Assembly (NCBI GenBank): GCA_031761405.1
Contig: JASEVX010000010.1
Location: 26,835,047 to 26,899,046 of the forward strand
DNA from: Serripes groenlandicus
Lineage: Eukaryota; Mollusca; Bivalvia; Cardiida; Cardiidae
Length of the DNA stretch: 64,000 bases
Reading direction: 5' to 3'
The first letter of the stretch is position 1, and every line of letters starts with the position of its first letter. Of this stretch, positions 11,106-20,689 are shown piece after piece. Below the pieces are notes generated by a model. It was not told the DNA's origin and did not search any database. It saw nothing but the letters and a program-made list of their open reading frames with translations. The position numbers and the translations under genes are program-made.

Positions 11106-11338
11106 ATTAACCTTTTCCCAACTCAAATAAATGTTATCAGTCGACTTTGAAAGCATCTAGACGAAACTATGGAACATCTATATAAATGTAAGTTCAATTA
11201 CTAAACTAAAAAAAGCTAAATACATTGTGGCAAAAGCTCATTATGCCATAATGTTTTCAAAGGTCATTGTGCCATAATGTTTTCAAAAGTTGTCTGCTGC
11301 AGAAGCGCCAGAAAAAGGCATATTTGTGGGAAAAGGTT
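11106..11338. mobile_element. TTAA-type MITE, CCCTTTCCCAC family
   Basis: TTAACCTTTTCCCAAC at the left and GTGGGAAAAGGTTAC at the right are inverted, with CTGCTGCAGAAGCG in the right arm. A short internal duplication repeats CATTATGCCATAATG-like text at 11239-11285. A partial second copy, CAAATCTGCAGCAGACGACTT, lies at 11760-11870. Confidence 0.6.
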
Positions 11339-11984
11339 ACGTTCAGAAGCTGGATACCATATTGACTTGTCCAACTACCAAGAAATGTTTAATTACGTAG
11401 TTTATTCATCAACAAATCAATTACGTTTTGTTAAAAAATAATTACCTTTGTGACATATATGGCAAGTAAATGTTCATTTTGCAGGACCAATCTCACATCT
11501 AACAGTCTACAATATATGATATCAAAGGGTAGGCTGCTTGAAAGCATCCTCTCAATGTTAGCCTCAACATAATTACTTTTCTTTCTTTAATCCATGCAGA
11601 ACTCTGGTTTCCATGGCAAACCGAAATAAAAAAACCTTTCTAAAATATCTGGTCAATTTCCAAATCATTTTTGTAGAAACGGTCAATGGCTGACCACCCT
11701 CTATCAGATTCTACCTCATCAAGGTTAAATATCGTCTCTTTAACGGAATGGATAAAGACTTCACATGTACAACAAATCTGCAGCAGACGACTTTGAAAAC
11801 ATATAGACAAAATATTGAAAAATATTAATAAATGAAATTATAATGTTTGAATATTGTTGACAAAATTGTGATAAAATGAGAACTTGTTCAAATTATGAGA
11901 GCAAAGGGAAATGGGTTGGACTAAAATCTTGCCTTTCAGTTCTATAACAATCTTTAAGTGCATAAAGAACATTTGGAAGGTGTT

Positions 11985-12319
11985 GAAAACCTTATGACAA
12001 TAGAAGTAAAAAGTTACTACTATCAAATTACGGCAAATGCATCCGCGGCCATGCTGATCTACAGCCAAATAGTAAAAGAAAAATTGTTTGCATAGAAATG
12101 AGTTTATACAATCATGAGAAATCATGGAATATATGTATGACATTGAGTTTAATTTTAATGCACTGGACATTATTGATTTGATCAGTTTTAGTATTTTAAC
12201 CTTGGAAGTGAAAGTAGAGAATTTGAAAAACCGGGTCAAATTATGTAAAAAATAACGATACCATTATCGCCGGGTGAATTTCTTCTTGCATAATGCATGC
12301 CCCCCCCCCCCCCCCCCCC
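11985..12319 (-). mobile_element. Poly-G dispersed repeat, inverted copy ending in 20 C
   Basis: The reverse complement matches 906-1245: TCAAATTACGGCAAATGC at the left and TTCTTCTTGCATAATGCATG just before a C run at 12300-12319. The homopolymer abuts the vWA exon region, lying only 70 bp upstream of its acceptor. An open frame through the repeat on the minus strand is a by-product. Confidence 0.6.
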
Positions 12320-12389
12320 GTTTTCTTTGGCTTATTGGCTTATTTCAAAGCAGGGATAAAGACGTATGTTTTTTGTTCTATCATTTCAG

Positions 12390-12914
12390 AACCAAAACCA
12401 TTAGATGTAGTGTACATAGTGAACGTTGCGACAAACACAGACTTTAACATGGCTGTTAATGTGTTGCAAAACATAAGATTCATTCCGAACTCAACTATAA
12501 CAGCTATTTCGACAGATAGGGACGTTCCATTGTTGAGCAGACAAATGGTGTTCTCTAACGGGGAATTTAGCACAAATTTGCTGCTCACACATTTCAACAA
12601 ACATGCAGCAAGATCGCTAGACTTAGGCAAAATGGCAACTGTATTGAATGGCTATTTCGATTTTCGAAAGGACAACCATTTACTTTCTCAGGTCTGTGTA
12701 GTGCTTACAAGTAATCGCAATATTTTCGGAGATACCAATCTAGTCCGAAAGCTACGAAGGAAGAAGACTTTTGTTGTTGCGCTAGGATTCCCAAAGCAAG
12801 ATTTATCCCCTGTTTGGGTCGACTTAGCTTCAAATGATCTACACGTTATGGCAATAGAGCATCAAGGGGCAATAGATGAATTCATGAATCAGTTTAAAAT
12901 ACTTTTGTCTGAAG
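12390..12914 (+). CDS. von Willebrand factor A-like domain exon (phase 1-1)
   Basis: TATCATTTCAG and GAAG|GTAAAC bound 525 nt, 175 codons, with symmetric phase 1-1 ends. The product starts EPKPLDVVYIVNVATNT, a vWA first strand. A later VCVVLTSNRN is strand 4 and FVVALGF strand 5, followed by ASNDLHVMAIEHQGAIDEF, the usual C-terminal helix, as in collagen-type vWA domains. The metal site DxSxS reads NVATN, and the second aspartate after the VVLT strand is Ser, so metal-dependent ligand binding is probably lost. Symmetric phase-1 exons suit shuffled extracellular modules. The domain would lie outside the cell, ahead of the Cys-rich and membrane exons. Domain call is firm; ligand unknown. Confidence 0.8.
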
Positions 12915-14204
12915 GTAAACTTTGTTACCCTTTATTTTATATGATAATCATAATATATAACCTGATGCATATTCCAAGGTTTAATCGTTACAAGTCACTC
13001 TCATCCAAAGGTGAACTTTGTTATAAAATACTGGAAAGACCACGTTTAATGTAACCTCATTGCTTAGGGTACAGTAGACATCTTGACAAAAAACGAACAC
13101 AATATTTATATGTCTGCCGCATTTACATGATACACATTGCTTTTGTAAGTTTTACATTTTCTTACAATGTTTTCTTTCTAATTGGTATTAAGGTGTTGTT
13201 CTTCGATCGGATTTTAATCTTTTTTGTTCTTTGATCGGATTTTAATCTTTTTTGAACGATGGTTTGAATTTGGTAAATCCAAACGTGCCAGAAAATGTTA
13301 GTAACTACGAACTATATACAATACATTTTTAGATGACCAATATTGTCTGAAACCAGACATTGCTGTCTCTTCTGATCTTTAGTTGTTTGTGAACTGTGCT
13401 CTTGGAAAACTAACATCATTCAGTGTAACCAACCCATGTAGATTAGATACATCTGCGCAACTGTAATGTATGCTCATAATTTACATTGTTTGCCAATCAG
13501 TCGTAGAACCATTGAAGAAGCTTCTTGCAGAAAGAGTTTACTATTGTAGCAGATGGCTTAAATACCCAGCTAAAGGGTAATATCTTATAATAGTTGTTTT
13601 CGCAAATGTTTTTTTTTTGTACTTTTCACCACCATGATTCAGACATATTTGCACGTGCATTTAAGTGTTATGTTTTATCTGATGTAGATGCATGTAAACA
13701 TGTCTAAAACAAACGACATTTGGAAACATGGTGGCAAACGGGGAAATTGCTTGTGTCTCAATTGCTGAACTCTTTTCAATGTGAAATCTCTCGTTTATAA
13801 CAAGAGTTCTTGCCGGCATGTTTTCAGATCTTTTGTTTGTGGAAAATAGTTGTTTTCTTTGAAGCCTTTAAAGGAAAAGAAATTTCCTCTCGAAGTGTAA
13901 TTTTGTTTAAAAACACAATTTTGGGTCGAGCAGAAATGATCTGCTTTTAACAATTTCTTATCTTCCAACAAAGTTTTCAAAAGTTTCTTCTTCAAATGGA
14001 TTTAACAATGATTGTCCATTTGTTCTTCTGCCTGTCACAAAATATTGTTTCTCGCATAACTTCAAACCTGTATCTGTATTTGCAAAATACGCATATTTTA
14101 ATAGGAATGTTCACCAGCATCTGACATTGTGCATCTAGGACTTTTTATTGTTGTTTCGTCCAATACGTCCTGAGTTATTGACATTGAATGTATATACACG
14201 TATA
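12915..14204. other. Intron sequence, no firm feature
   Basis: AT-rich intron between the vWA and Cys-rich exons. A 27-bp tandem duplication of TTCGATCGGATTTTAATC lies at 13200-13255. A possible exon at 13501-13576 is open but phase-incompatible (see rejected items). Confidence 0.5.
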
Positions 14205-15586
14205 AGCTCACCTGAGCACGAAGTACTGGGCGAGCTATTGTAATCAACCTTCCATCCGTTCACATTTTTCTTCAAACACTTCTCCTTTTAAAATAATGGA
14301 CCAAATTTAAAATAATTTTACAGATTATGTTCTTCATTCAAAGGTGTCAAAAAAATATATATTCGTAGAACTTTAGTTGATGCGGCATCAGAAAGAGGTA
14401 TAAATGCCAAAACTTTCAAAATATTCTTGTCAATGTTCTCCAAAGTATCTGGCCAATTTCTTAATAATTTTGTAAAAATGTTCCTTGGGTAACACTCTAT
14501 CCTCCAAGCCATGTTGATTGGTCGAACAAAATGGCCGCCAGAGGCGGAGCTGTTTTGCCTTATATAGCTTTAGTTAAACTTCAAAATTCCTCTTCGGCGA
14601 AAGTATTTGGACGATTTCCAAATAATTTTGTAGGAATTTTCCTTGGATCACCCTCTATCTGATTCCTTCAAGCATTGGTTTTTGGTCGAAAATCATGACA
14701 AACAGGGGGCTGGGCTGCTTTGCCTTATATGGCTTTAGTTAAAACTTTAAAAAAATTCTTCTCCAAAAGTATTTGGCCATTTTTCCAAATAATTTTGTAG
14801 AAATGTTCCTTGGGTGTTCCCTTATCAGATTCCTTCAAGTCATATTGATTGGTCGAAAAACATGTCCACCAGGGGCGGGCTGTTTGCCTTATTCGGCTTT
14901 AGTAAAAACTTTAAAAATCTTTTCTTTCTTTTTGGCTGACCCTCTATCAGATCATTTCAAGCCATGTTGATTGGTCGGAAAACCTGGCCACCAGGGGGGC
15001 TGGCTGTTTTTCCTTATATTGCTAAAGGGAAAACTTTAAAAATCTTCTTCTCCAAATGTGTCTAGCCAATTTCCTAATAATTTTGTAGAAATGTTTCTTG
15101 GGTGACACTCTATCAGACTCCTCAAGCCATGTTGATTGGTCGAAAAACATGGCCACCCGGGGGCTTGGCTGTTTTGCATTATATGCCTTAAAGGAAACTT
15201 TAACAATCTTCTTCTTCAAAAGTATCTAGCCAATTTCCATATAATTTTGTAGAAAAGTTCATTGGGTGACACTCTATCAGATTTCTTCAACCCATTTTGA
15301 TTGTGAAAATTAAGAAAAAGCTTCTCCAAAAGTATCTGGCTATAGTGATTTTGCCTAATGCAGTGGAGCGATACTTGCCCTCTTGGGCCTCTTGTTCAAA
15401 GTGATTTAAAAATAACTTGGCACAAATGTTTATCAGCATAGTTGAAAGTATTCCGATCCTTTAAAAATCATGGCCACCAAAGTACAGGGCTCGTTTTCCT
15501 TATATGTATAGTGTAAGAACATTGCAAACAAAGTTCTATTAAATCAGGTGAGTGATATAGGACCGTCATGGTCCACCCTTTTCTTG
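14205..15586 (+). mobile_element. Helentron-like tandem-array element, GCTCACCTGA family
   Basis: The left end AGCTCACCTGAGCACG is matched near the right end by TCAGGTGAG, followed by the hairpin GGACC-GTCAT-GGTCC and TTTTCTTG. The core is about six units of 150-170 bp with the words AATTTTGTAGAAATGTTCC, GACACTCTATCAGA and TGTTGATTGGTCGAAAA. A second right-end-like motif (CCCTCTTGGGCCTCTTGTT) at 15377-15395 suggests readthrough past an older terminus or a merger of two copies. Confidence 0.65.
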
Positions 15587-15782
15587 CTTTTTTTGCTTCT
15601 CCCAATACGTGCAGGGTAAAACGAGCATGAGTTCCTGTTTCGCTCATATCTCCAAAACTGCATGAACCAGAGTCACAAAACTATACAAAAAAGTTAATCA
15701 GCATGACAAGTTGTGCAACCAGGGTTTTGTTTGTTGATTGGCCCAATACGTTGCGGATATAGCTAAATAATCAAAATACAAT

Positions 15783-16000
15783 TTAACCCTTTCCCACATA
15801 CAGAAAATCTGCAGCAGACGACTTAGAAAACATATAGGCAAAAAGACGAAAAGTTTCCATAAATGAGAGATTAATTGTTAAATAGAATTAAAAACATTGT
15901 GGCAAAATGAGAAATTGCACATCATGAGCAATTTCTCCTTTTGCAACAATGTTTTCAAGAAATCTTCTGCTGCAGAGGCGTTAGAAAGCTTCTGTATGTT
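15783..16000. mobile_element. TTAA-type MITE, CCCTTTCCCAC family
   Basis: TTAACCCTTTCCCACATAC at the left is followed by CTGCAGCAGACGACTTAG. The inner palindrome contains GAGAAATTGCACATCATGAGC and the right arm CTTCTGCTGCAGAGGCG. The right terminus is worn. Confidence 0.6.
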
Positions 16001-16246
16001 GGACATATTTAATAGAGAGTTGAAGAGACGGACATCTGCAAGAACTTAGTAACAATGTATACACTTTATCCGAACCTGCATGTGGTTTTGTGATACAGTG
16101 TTTACAAAACTAAATATCAGCATGATATATGCAGTTATTTACCTGTTAGTTTTATGCACATTCATCACATATGACCACAATAATGGCCACTGATTTTGTT
16201 ACAATGGCTCATATTGTGGACATCTTTGTCCTTTGCTATTTTTCAG

Positions 16247-16381
16247 ATTCGAAAAACAAGTGCGATACCGACAAGTATAAATCCAAGGAACATGACCACT
16301 GTTCGGGTGACTGCATGTCGATATGCTTCTCGAAGCTACTGAGACAGAGTTATAAAAGGCAATGTAAAGAATACTGTCCAT
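16247..16381 (+). CDS. Six-cysteine extracellular exon (phase 1-1)
   Basis: TGCTATTTTTCAG and CCAT|GTGAGT bound 135 nt with phase 1 at both ends. Six cysteines are spaced C-x12-C-x3-C-x3-C-x12-C-x3-C, a symmetric layout, with many Lys, Asp and His residues. I do not recognise a named module. The spacing suggests a small disulfide-stabilised domain. It follows the vWA exon and precedes the transmembrane exon in a compatible frame, so it would be the membrane-proximal ectodomain. Splice sites are consensus, and the phase agreement with both neighbours is strong support. Confidence 0.7.
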
Positions 16382-16639
16382 GTGAGTATGTATTACAAAT
16401 TGTACCCATATTAGATTATTTGTATAAGTTTTTTCTGACAGAACTGAGAGCTCGAGATGCGATCACTCGTCTGTCCGTTCAAATCATCTCAGAAATTACT
16501 GGTTCGGAACACAAAATAAATTCACATAAATGTTTCTGTAGTGGCCGTCTACCGAAACATACCAAACTGTTTAACCCTGCTACACAGATGGCCAGCAGAA
16601 GTTATTTTTTGTTTCCAAACAACATCTTGTCCTTTATCA

Positions 16640-17160
16640 TCACTCTATTTCAAAATAAGTCACAGAAATATTCTATTCGTACCCTTCTATCAAATGTTTC
16701 GAATGGCTGTAAAAGATGACCACCAATGTTAAAATAGACCACTCATTAAACACTATCTACCAATATTGTTCAAACATTTTGATTCCACTGCACATGATGG
16801 CCACCAAAACAAGAAATATACCAATCTTTAAATGAAATATCCTCGTTAACCACTGGTTCGATTTCAAAGTAAGGTCACACGACTATTTTCAAGTGGCCCT
16901 CTTAAAAATGTGTTCAGACCGTTCACGTTTGCTGCACAGAATGGTCACAAGAGCTCAAAATAGAAAAGTGGTTAAACTTCATCTCATCCTAAACCACGGG
17001 GCCAATTTCAAAATAAATTGCAACACACGAAATAGTCCACTAATAATAATGTTCACACCGTTCTTCTTCGCCGTACAATATTTCTGCTAGAGCTAACCGC
17101 CACTAACAATAGAAAACACTTGAAACAGCATAGTTTGCTTCGTTCTCAAATACGACACTT
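16640..17160. repeat. Degenerate tandem-array remnant
   Basis: Recurring GATGGCCACCAA-, AATGGTCACAAGAG- and ACCACTGG-type words about 100-150 bp apart indicate an old array related to the GCTCACCTGA-family cores. No termini seen. Confidence 0.3.
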
Positions 17161-17189
17161 TATCTATGTTGAGCGATGGTCCGTTTATT

Positions 17190-18235
17190 AGCTCACCTGA
17201 GCAATCCTGATCACCCTGTGCGCGGCGTCTGCCCTCCTCCGTCTCTGTCTTCTATAAACAACCCCTCTTTAACCTCTTGATCCATAGCAGCAAAACTACA
17301 CAGGAATAGTCTGTTTGTGTCTTCTTTGAAAAGTGTTTAAAAAATTAAAATAATATTTTAACTTAGTTTGCTGCATCTTTAGAAAGTTGAAAAATGACAC
17401 AATTCTAAATGTAAATTTATTGACGCCGCGTGGAAGCGCGGCGTCAGTATGGGACAGGTTTTAATTTTGTACCATGGGGTGACGTAATCGAAAAGGGAGC
17501 AATCAACAAATAGTATTGTATAGAAAAACTCTGTAATATGTTTGAAAAAAAAAGCCTTTATGATTGAATAAATTGTATTAACTGATTTAAGAAACAACAA
17601 GATACAAAATATGTACATCTTTTACCGTTGTTACAAAACTTTAGACACATTTAAATTGTTTTTAATAACTGTTCCCCAACTAACTAGGCTAAGCTATTTT
17701 TATGAGTTGATTTACGGAGTTCATTAGGCTACGCTATTTTAATTGTTTAGTTTACTGCTCTGAAGAGCTCAGAAAAAATATTCGGGTGATGTTTTTTCCT
17801 ATTTATTTCTGTTGTATTACTAAACATAAAACGTTCCTCCCCATAACGTTGTTCATTCAGATCAATGTACTCTTGCTATATGTTGACTATACATGAGAAC
17901 TTTTTCTTTTAATTTCATAAATGCTTAATGTTGATATTAAATATCTTTAAACTTGTTAGAATTATTTGTATTTTTTGTTTATATACTTTCGTTTTTAGTT
18001 ATCATACTTCTGCTCAACTTGAAGGAGAATAGATTTCCCTCTCTCCTTCCAAACGGTAAACCAAATGGTTTGAAGACTTAACTTGTCATTTCACGACTAA
18101 ACTTTACATGCCGAATATCACATAGATCGTAGCATATAAAGTGTATAATCCCTACGTCAAAATGGACTCTTTTTGCTCTTGATAACAATTTACTATAGAC
18201 TATGGTATCCAGGTGAGCAATAAAGAAACATCTTG
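17190..18235 (+). mobile_element. GCTCACCTGA-family element, ends only partly preserved
   Basis: The left end AGCTCACCTGAGCAATCC follows TTATT. A right-end-like CCAGGTGAGCAATAAAG with ACTTCTTGTTT occurs at 18208-18240. Its interval interleaves with, rather than contains, the element at 17422-18403. Confidence 0.45.
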
Positions 18236-18403
18236 GACTTCTTGTTTAAGATAAAGGTACATTTGGCCTTCTCGTTCAAAATATTTACATCCAGTCCGTT
18301 TGCACAGGTTATTTAAATGTATTGAACTGCATCTGCTTTCCTTTAAGTCATGCTTTAAAATCATGCGCGGCGTCTTTGATGCTTAGCATCAAAATTCGTC
18401 TTG
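17422..18403 (+). mobile_element. Helentron-like element, GACGCCGCG family
   Basis: The left end GACGCCGCGTGGAAGCGCGG is itself a hairpin. The inverted GCGCGGCGTC stands near the right end, followed by a strong hairpin TTTGATGC-TTA-GCATCAAA, then ATTCGTCTTG and T. The AT-rich interior has no array with obvious long units. It has the same terminal order as the other families but an unrelated subterminal repeat. Confidence 0.6.
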
Positions 18404-18409
18404 TATTTA

Positions 18410-18540
18410 TTTAAAATAGCTACAATGTTTCATTCTCAAGGAGGTATTGTCTATCATGAGCGCTTTCTTTTTTTGCCTCTATGTTTTGAAAGTCATTCGC
18501 TGCAGCTGCATCAACATCATGTTGGAAAGTGATAGGCTAC
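18410..18540. repeat. Partial CCCTTTCCCAC-family MITE
   Basis: The right half only: TTTTGAAAGTCATTCGCTGCAG and ATGTTGGAAAGTGATAGG. The remainder up to 18770 has no recognisable feature. Confidence 0.35.
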
Positions 18541-18775
18541 ATATTTACACATGTTTAAGTACTTGATACCCTTAACAAACAGAAATATATGATCTACGGC
18601 TAGTAACTTAAGGTTTTCATACATATACATATGTTGACAGTGAATACTCATTGTCGTCATAAGTCACATTCTGTAATATAAAATAATATTATCCAAAAAG
18701 GTGCTATCACCAATCCTCTAGTGATTCCGTTCCGTACCAACAAGTTCCATACACGGCTTAAAGTGAAAACTTAAC

Positions 18776-19034
18776 ATGACCCGTTCCGCGAGAAAACAAT
18801 CGTTATGGACTCTGCGTAATATATTGACCCGGATCTGACTAAGCATGCCGAGCAGACACTTTTTGCATCCTGTGGATTTTCTGTTCCGGGAATCATTACT
18901 CTATACATGTACCTCTATATCCCTGGAACGCACTGTGTCGGACCGACCGGATTAGACTACGCGGACTGCGCAGGCTAACCTGGATCGATACATAACGCAG
19001 AGTCCATAATGTTGGTTTCTCGCGGAACGGGTCA
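18776..19034. mobile_element. Foldback element, CCGTTCC-GCGAGAAAACC family (complete)
   Basis: The ends ATGACCCGTTCCGCGAGAAA and TTTCTCGCGGAACGGGTCA are inverted and nearly perfect. Inside are GGACTCTGCGTAATATATTG and CTGTTCCGGGAATCATTAC. Intronic, 130 bp upstream of the transmembrane exon. Confidence 0.75.
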
Positions 19035-19165
19035 CATCATTAGTATCCGTATGTGAGGACTTCTCTACGTCTATTCCTTAAAAAGAAGCATTGATGTTTG
19101 TCACTTGAAATATTTCAAATGTCACATGCAAATTATTATCTTGTTTATTATGTTTTCTATTTCAG

Positions 19166-19416
19166 TCGACAGATCAATCAACATAAGAGCGCTTGATATC
19201 TACAATCAAAAAGCAAGAGAAACAAGTACACCAGGGAATGGTTTCACAGATGATGTTATTAGAAAGGATGTTGATGTTTTGTTACTAGTAATTGCTATTG
19301 GATGTACCGTTTTTGCTGTCGCTGTCATTCTCACACTGTGTATCTTGTATCACAAGTGTGAGCAGTTCCGAGTTGTGACAAGAGCATTATGTTACCTGTT
19401 TCAGCATAATCAAGCA
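19166..19416 (+). CDS. Transmembrane exon (phase 1-0)
   Basis: TTTTCTATTTCAG and GCA|GTAAGT bound 251 nt. After a juxtamembrane stretch the product reads VLLLVIAIGCTVFAVAVILT and continues hydrophobic for about 24 residues in total. It then runs into a Cys/His/Lys stop-transfer segment (LYHKCEQFR) and a short basic cytoplasmic start. Entering in phase 1 continues the ectodomain; leaving in phase 0 fits the acidic cytoplasmic exons at 28.4 and 34.6 kb. This makes the gene product a type I single-pass membrane protein, assuming an unseen signal peptide. Confidence 0.75.
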
Positions 19417-19663
19417 GTAAGTTATTTTATGATAAACCTGTAATTGCCTTATTTTAGTTTAGAAAATAAACACCCCCTTCTTTTAGATTAACATCTAAAC
19501 ATCATTCAAATATGTTCCTATGAACTTGTTGTATTAACCTTTGAGTTTGAGCATTATTTTAACCCTCTGGTTGAACATGCCCTGTGCTTCACGCACAACA
19601 GTTGTAGCTACATCTTCTTACAATGAGTTTTATAACCGTTTTGCAAGAAGCCAGTGCATATGA

Positions 19664-20320
19664 GTCCACCTGAGCATGAGATGCTCAATGTGAGTTATTA
19701 TGATTGTCCAGCGTGCGTCGTACATCGTGCGTCAACAGCGTCTCTTCTGTAACTTATACAACACTTCAATTGGGATGAAACTTCACAGAAAGCATCCTGT
19801 TAATGTCCTCACCAAAATTCTTTCATTTTCCTTAATCCATTGAAAGTCTTTTTCTTCCAAAAAATATTGCTGATTTCCAATTAAATTTGTAGGAATGTTC
19901 CTTATGTGACACTCTATCAGATTCCTTAAAGCCATGTTGATTGGGCGAAAGACATGGCGGCCATAGGGCTTTTTTTTCGTATAATGTTTAAGTGAAAACT
20001 TTAAAAAAAATCTTGGTCGATTTCCAAATAATTTTGTTGTAATGTTCCTTGTGTGACCTTCTCACTGATTTCTTCAACTCATGTTAATTAATCGAAAAAC
20101 ATGGTTGCCAGGGGTTTTGGGGCTTTTTTGCATTATATGGCTAAAGTGAAACATTCAAAATTGTCTCCTCAAAAATTATCACGCCGTTTTCCAAATAATT
20201 GTGTAGAATTATTCCTAGGGTGACCCTCTATTAGATCACTTCAGGCCTTGTTAGTTAATTGATAGAAAAACATGGTGGCCAGGGGGTGGTGCTGTTCTTC
20301 CTTATATGGCTATCTTTGCT
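19664..20320 (+). mobile_element. GCTCACCTGA-family element, truncated at the right
   Basis: GAGTCCACCTGAGCATGAG marks the left end, followed by a GTGCGTCG-rich head and three or four array units (TGTTCCTTATGTGACACTC, AACATGGTTGCCAGGGG). No right hairpin is found. From about 20320 to 20690 the sequence is AT-rich and featureless. Confidence 0.5.
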
Positions 20321-20689
20321 TCGTATAAAAGAAAACATCTCATGATTGAATAGGGTAGGCATAGATCCATAGAGTGAAACTACAGATTCTGCGCGATATG
20401 TGAAACACAAGGCATTTATATGTAATAGTTACAAAGAGATTATAATGAAATACTTTAAAAAGAAATGGACTACAAACAGATCTGTTGAACAATTCTACTT
20501 TAATTTTAGAATGTAGCAATAAAGGAATTATTTATAAAGTATCTAAATGTTTTTTGGAGGCATATGAGAAATATTTTGAACGAATTTAAGTTAGACTATT
20601 ACATGTTATTGAATAAACCATAATGCAATTTGAACAAAGAAAAGAAAACATTGCGAAAAAAATGAAAATATATATTCATAGGTTATCAA

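Noticed and set aside
11485..11528. Short stretch between TTTTGCAG and AAAGG|GTAGGC
   Set aside because: Open only in a phase that does not match the flanking exons; stop codons in the other two.
11838..12239. 133-codon frame on the minus strand
   Set aside because: It lies wholly within the dispersed poly-G repeat and its neighbouring MITE fragment; other copies do not keep the frame.
12293..12389. Extension of the vWA frame upstream to a Met followed by a Pro run
   Set aside because: The Pro run is the translated poly-C of the repeat, and a strong splice acceptor at 12389 marks the real exon start.
13501..13576. Possible exon (VEPLKKLLAERVYYCSRWLK) between the vWA and Cys-rich exons
   Set aside because: Acceptor and donor are acceptable, but it enters in phase 1 and leaves in phase 2, which would break the frame at the 16247 exon. 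Kept out unless transcripts show a compensating exon.
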